NCBI GenBank assembly: GCA_964562855.1
Contig: CAZLVB010000001.1
Location: forward strand, 1 to 64,000
Length of the DNA stretch: 64,000 nt
Reading direction: 5' to 3'
Source: 2-12-FULL-41-17 sp964562855
Lineage (GTDB): Bacteria > Patescibacteriota > Microgenomatia > Curtissbacterales > GWA2-41-24
In this document: positions 60,915 through 64,000 of the stretch, piece by piece
Layout: each line of letters starts with the position of its first letter
Numbering within the stretch: the first letter of the stretch is position 1
Notes under the pieces: model-generated
What the model was told of the DNA's origin: nothing
Seen by the model: only the letters and a program-made list of their open reading frames with translations
Databases searched by the model: none
Position numbers and translations under genes: made by a program

Positions 60915-62063
60915 TTACGGAATGTGCCAGTAGAGGGTGACAACATCATTACCATGATCAACTATCACCCCTTTTCCAACAGTACCAGTTAGGTCGCAGG
61001 ATGCGGTGTCTGAAGCGCGGTATGCTGTTCCCCCTTCAGCAGCATAAATGGGTCGTCCCCAAGTAGGTCCTTCACTAAAAGGATAAGCGAAATCTATGCC
61101 GGTGTGTATGCCTCGAAAATAGGGTTCGGCAAATTTTGTAGTAATTATGCTACCAGGCAAAGGGTGCTGAAATCTCCCACTATTAATATAGTCCATCGGA
61201 TTCACTTTATTTTGCATACCGATAACTTTGCCACCTTCCACTTTAGCAGGAGTCATAACTTCAAAATGGAGATGCGGCCCAGTCGAACAACCTGTATTGC
61301 CAACGAAAGCTATAACATCACTCCGATCGACAGGACCAACTTTTACGCCGACATTTCCAAGGGCTCTAGCAATTGAAGCAGCGTCTGCCTGAAGTTTGCG
61401 CAGTTCTTCTTGATATTTCTTCTCATCGTTCTGAGTGATTCTTAAAAAGTCGTCCTTTTCCCTTTTTTGGCTGGCTAGAAGTACGTTGGCGGCATCTAAC
61501 TTTTTCTTAGCTTCTTCAATTTGCGTCTGTTTGTCTTCTCTGTCTTCTTTCTGATTGCTGTAGTTTGCCTTCGTCGACTGCAGGTCTGCCAAAATCTTCT
61601 TGTCATTTTCCTGTACTTGTTTAACGTACTGAAGCCTAAGTATCAGATCAGAAAAATCGCGGGAAGTTAAAAGGAGTTCGATATTAGAGACAAAACTTTG
61701 CTGGTATGTTGCAACAATACGCTGTTTTAAAAGAACCTCAAGTCTGTTAACCGAATCGGTAATGTAGCCGATTCTAAAACCTAAGACTCCTATTTCTTTT
61801 TCCAGCTGATCAATTTTGGCCTGGGCTTCTTCGATCCTCAGCTCCGTAAGCTTGATTTGGCTGTTGATAAACGTTATTTGCTCAGCCAAGTCGCGTTCTG
61901 TCTTTTGAAGTTCTGAAATCTTCGCAGAGACTTCGGCTATCTTCTTCTGAATTTCCTGGTATTTATCGACTTCTGATTGAGCGAAAACAGCGACCGCGAA
62001 AAAAGAACTTATGAGTATAATTAAAAGCAGCAGGAAAATCTTGGGCAGAAACTTTTTGACCAT
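60915..62063 (-). CDS. Secreted coiled-coil peptidoglycan hydrolase with permuted M23 domain (EnvC/PcsB-like)
   Basis: 382 residues. A signal peptide (about 1-28), a long coiled coil (about 31-235) and an M23/LytM-type metallopeptidase domain follow. The domain elements are out of order: VKVGPV.R.D.I..VGNTG then STGPHLHFEV (H264, H266), then HTGID (H320, D324), then VIVDHG and a terminal LYWHIP (H380). In ordinary M23 proteins HxxxD comes first and HLHFE last. All expected zinc and catalytic residues are present, so the enzyme should be active. The gene follows ftsX by 10 bases, so FtsEX probably controls it, as with EnvC, PcsB and CwlO. Confidence 0.9.
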   Translation of the reverse strand: MVKKFLPKIFLLLLIILISSFFAVAVFAQSEVDKYQEIQKKIAEVSAKISELQKTERDLAEQITFINSQIKLTELRIEEAQAKIDQLEKEIGVLGFRIGYITDSVNRLEVLLKQRIVATYQQSFVSNIELLLTSRDFSDLILRLQYVKQVQENDKKILADLQSTKANYSNQKEDREDKQTQIEEAKKKLDAANVLLASQKREKDDFLRITQNDEKKYQEELRKLQADAASIARALGNVGVKVGPVDRSDVIAFVGNTGCSTGPHLHFEVMTPAKVEGGKVIGMQNKVNPMDYINSGRFQHPLPGSIITTKFAEPYFRGIHTGIDFAYPFSEGPTWGRPIYAAEGGTAYRASDTASCDLTGTVGKGVIVDHGNDVVTLYWHIP

Positions 62064-62073
62064 ATTTTAAATT

Positions 62074-62949
62074 TTACCTAACTTTTAAATATCTGAACAA
62101 GGCAATCGTGGCGCCGGCAATTCCCACAAATGCGGCGACTAATGCCTCTCCTGCCCAAAGATAGACAAAGAAAAGAGGGCTAATTGGGAAAACCTCTATG
62201 GGGCTTAGAATCTTTTGAATATTCGGTGAATAAAATAAAAGAAGCGAATACGTGATAGTTGTAGCTAGTGTTGCACCAATAATTCCATAGATTGCCCCTT
62301 CTATAAAAAATGGCCTTGCAATATACCATTTCGTTGCGCCTACTAAACTCATTATAGAAATTTCGTCACGACGGATAGCAATTCTCATACCTACTACCAT
62401 TATTATTATAAGGAAGGAAACAGCGGTTAGGCTCGCAATAAAGACGATACCTCCAATTTTCAAAACATTTAAAGTCCTGCTTAAACCTTCCGCAGCCTGC
62501 TCAGAAAGACTAACAACCTGATCAACTTCCTCTCTGCTCTCAACCGCCTTTTTAATTTCTATGATGCCTTCTGGTTTTGTAACCGCAATCTGAATTGACC
62601 TTGGAAGAAAATCTGAAGTTACCGATTCGAGCAGTTGAGGATCATTTTTAAATCTTTCTCGGTAAATTGCCAGAGCTTCCTCTTTGGAAATCACTTTTAT
62701 CTCTTTAGAAAACCCGGTATTTCTTACGATTTCAATAGTTTGCGAAATTTGGGAATCATTTGCTTCATCTTTGAAAAATACATTTACTTCTGGCCGCTCC
62801 TGAAGATCTTTGAGAACCAATTGACCACCAAAAATCAAGATTACAAAGATGGAAGAAACAAAGAATGTCAAAGACATAGCAAGGGCCGCCGCCAGTGCTT
62901 GATATGGGCTGCGCCTGAGAAGTTTTATCGTTTTTTTAACCTGATTCAT
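62074..62949 (-). CDS. ftsX: Cell-division ABC transporter permease FtsX
   Basis: 291 residues with the FtsX layout: a first membrane helix near 20-42, an outer domain (about 45-165) with VNVFFKDEANDSQISQTI and LPRSIQIAV, and three helices after 170 with RIAIRRDEISIMSLVGATKWYIARPFFIEG, the cytoplasmic loop that meets FtsE. It passes ATP-driven shape changes to the coiled coil of the hydrolase. It overlaps ftsE by 14 bases. Confidence 0.95.
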   Translation of the reverse strand: MNQVKKTIKLLRRSPYQALAAALAMSLTFFVSSIFVILIFGGQLVLKDLQERPEVNVFFKDEANDSQISQTIEIVRNTGFSKEIKVISKEEALAIYRERFKNDPQLLESVTSDFLPRSIQIAVTKPEGIIEIKKAVESREEVDQVVSLSEQAAEGLSRTLNVLKIGGIVFIASLTAVSFLIIIMVVGMRIAIRRDEISIMSLVGATKWYIARPFFIEGAIYGIIGATLATTITYSLLLFYSPNIQKILSPIEVFPISPLFFVYLWAGEALVAAFVGIAGATIALFRYLKVR

Positions 62950-63622
62950 ATTTACCTTCTTTTTCGTCTTTTGTTAATTTACCCTCTTCGAGAACCACAA
63001 CCCTCTTTTTAAAATGGTTGACTATCGATGCATTGTGCGTTGCCATTAAAACAGTAGTTTTGTCTTCCTTATTTATTTTATCCAAAAGCGAGACTACGCT
63101 CAAAGCGGTTTTGGGGTCAAGATCGGCTGTTGGCTCATCTGCAAGAAGTATTTGCGGATTTGAAATTATGGCCCTGGCAATCGCCGTTCTTTGAACTTCG
63201 CCGCCGGAAAGCTCTGCCGGGAATCTTTCTGCTTTTTCCAAAAGTCCGACTTTATCAAGCACACCGGATACCTCCTTTTCGATATCAGATTCCTTTTTGG
63301 AGAGAACTTCCAAAGGCAGTGCTACATTTTCAAAAACCGTCCTTGTTAAAAGTAACTTAAAATCTTGAAACACTGTGCCTATCTGTCTTCGCAGGCCGGG
63401 AATTTTTGCTTGGGGAAGTAAAAAGATGTCTTCGTCACCAATTAAAATTCTGCCACTTGTCGGTGAAATTTCCCTAGTTATTAATTTCAAAAGCGTGGAT
63501 TTTCCAGCACCACTTGGTCCAACAATAAAAACGAATTCTCCATCGGTAATTTTTAGGTCAACATCCTCTAAGGCAATTTGATCACCTGCGTATTTTTTTG
63601 TAACAGCTTCGAATTTAAGCAT
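62936..63622 (-). CDS. ftsE: Cell-division ABC ATPase FtsE
   Basis: 228 residues. Walker A GPSGAGKST at 35-43, a Q-loop (GTVFQDFKLL), signature ELSGGEVQR, Walker B ILLADEPTADLDP and a switch histidine (MATHN) are complete. The QDFKLL wording is typical of FtsE rather than other ABC ATPases. It acts with FtsX in division and cell-wall hydrolase control. It lies 17 bases after the upstream gene. Confidence 0.96.
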   Translation of the reverse strand: MLKFEAVTKKYAGDQIALEDVDLKITDGEFVFIVGPSGAGKSTLLKLITREISPTSGRILIGDEDIFLLPQAKIPGLRRQIGTVFQDFKLLLTRTVFENVALPLEVLSKKESDIEKEVSGVLDKVGLLEKAERFPAELSGGEVQRTAIARAIISNPQILLADEPTADLDPKTALSVVSLLDKINKEDKTTVLMATHNASIVNHFKKRVVVLEEGKLTKDEKEGKYESG

Positions 63623-63639
63623 GGGGCAGTAGCGTATAG

Positions 63640-64000
63640 TTAATCGACAACTTCAACTTTACCAACATCCATAAGCCAGCCAACCTGGGAAGAGCCAAAT
63701 GTCTCACCAAAAACCTTTACTTTTTTGCCCATGTATTCGTCAAGATCCAGAACGCTTGACGTCAGATAAGCGGTCTGGCTTTCTCCCCCCGGCCTGATCA
63801 GGCGATGAGTGCCCTGAGCATACTTGTCGAGCTTGTCATTTTTTTCCACAACCCCTTCTGTCTCGTCCCTAAAAGTCTGGTTAAAGGATTGTTTCTGCTC
63901 GCCTGTTAATGTTTCCTCTGAAAGTGCGGCTTTTTGAGTTTCTGCAGCTATTTTTTTTCTGGATGATAATACTAATCCCGAAAAAATTCCTGCTGCTATT
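63640..64000 (-). CDS. Membrane-anchored protein of unknown function, partial (N-terminus outside window)
   Basis: The frame is open to the window edge; a GTG at 63849 is only an internal codon. The visible 119 residues hold a hydrophobic stretch (AAGIFSGLVL) near the edge, a charged linker with EETLTGEQKQSF, then a C-terminal domain SVLDLDEYMGKKVKVFGETF...GWLMDVGKVEVVD with the alternating pattern of a small beta-barrel (OB-like). Probably an inner-membrane protein with an outer domain; I do not recognise a named family. It sits 17 bases before ftsE. Confidence 0.7.
   Translation of the reverse strand, partial: IAAGIFSGLVLSSRKKIAAETQKAALSEETLTGEQKQSFNQTFRDETEGVVEKNDKLDKYAQGTHRLIRPGGESQTAYLTSSVLDLDEYMGKKVKVFGETFGSSQVGWLMDVGKVEVVD

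Noticed and set aside
1..64000. tRNA, rRNA or riboswitch genes
   Set aside because: Gaps between genes are nearly all under 110 bases; none shows a cloverleaf-like pattern, TTCGANNCC T-loop or known riboswitch core.
1..64000. Recoded TGA (glycine) as in Gracilibacteria and SR1
   Set aside because: TGA ends many genes at ATGA overlaps with a convincing next gene, and conserved glycines are coded by GGN.

Overview
This AT-rich window is almost entirely coding. All but one of its roughly 50 genes lie on the minus strand, and most neighbours overlap by a few bases (ATGA-type junctions) or sit within 20 bases of each other. TGA is used as an ordinary stop. The window looks like a Candidate Phyla Radiation (Patescibacteria) genome, most likely a Microgenomates-type lineage. 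The grounds are the very dense packing, a very short TsaB, dispersed pyrB and pyrC, an ftsE-ftsX-M23 peptidase block, a VanZ protein, and a surface protein held by one C-terminal membrane helix. This placement is inference; no rRNA or ribosomal protein gene is present to test it.

Layout, read along the minus strand from high to low coordinates. (1) 64000-58081 is a cell-envelope and housekeeping block: an edge-truncated membrane-anchored protein, ftsE, ftsX, a coiled-coil peptidoglycan hydrolase whose M23 domain is circularly permuted, a CBM-like surface protein, VanZ, and tsaE-tsaC-tsaB for t6A tRNA modification. (2) 58081-50461 makes nucleotide sugars: galE, an EEP phosphatase/nuclease, rfbA-rfbB-rfbD (dTDP-sugar), ugd (UDP-glucuronate), rmd and gmd (GDP-6-deoxymannose, probably GDP-D-rhamnose). 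(3) 50464-17593 is a long glycan assembly region. It holds GT2 and GT4 glycosyltransferases, polyprenyl-phosphate sugar synthases, a flippase, two YfhO and two PTPS-related membrane proteins, an MptB-like mannosyltransferase, several GT39-type proteins, a second nucleotide-sugar dehydrogenase, an epimerase and pyrB. (4) 17520-16453 is pyrC. (5) 16427-2090 is a third PTPS-related protein followed by a tandem array of seven GT39-type (PMT/ArnT-like) GT-C paralogues interrupted by one small membrane protein, and then a WaaE-like GT2. (6) 2089-1672 is the only gene-poor stretch; it holds palindromes, a possible micro-gene and IS-like ends. (7) 1671-1 is a GT4 enzyme and a PIG-V-like mannosyltransferase cut by the window edge.

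Working model (inference): cytoplasmic enzymes make dTDP-, GDP- and UDP-sugars; several GT2 enzymes charge polyprenyl phosphate with single sugars; and about twenty multi-membrane proteins of GT-C or GT-C-like type use such lipid donors on the outer face, alongside a flippase-exported glycan made by the GT2/GT4 enzymes. No oligosaccharyltransferase, initiating phosphoglycosyl transferase, recognisable Wzy polymerase or rfbC was found here.

The observations I rate highest are: the circularly permuted M23 domain beside ftsEX; a recurring -10 box only 6-7 bases upstream of start codons at transcription-unit heads, suggesting leaderless mRNAs; a palindromic repeat family whose arm supplies such a -10 box; a possible 9-codon lysine-rich micro-gene with a perfect Shine-Dalgarno and its own terminator; the GT39 tandem array with repeat insertions at one homologous site; and repeat-derived ends on several proteins.
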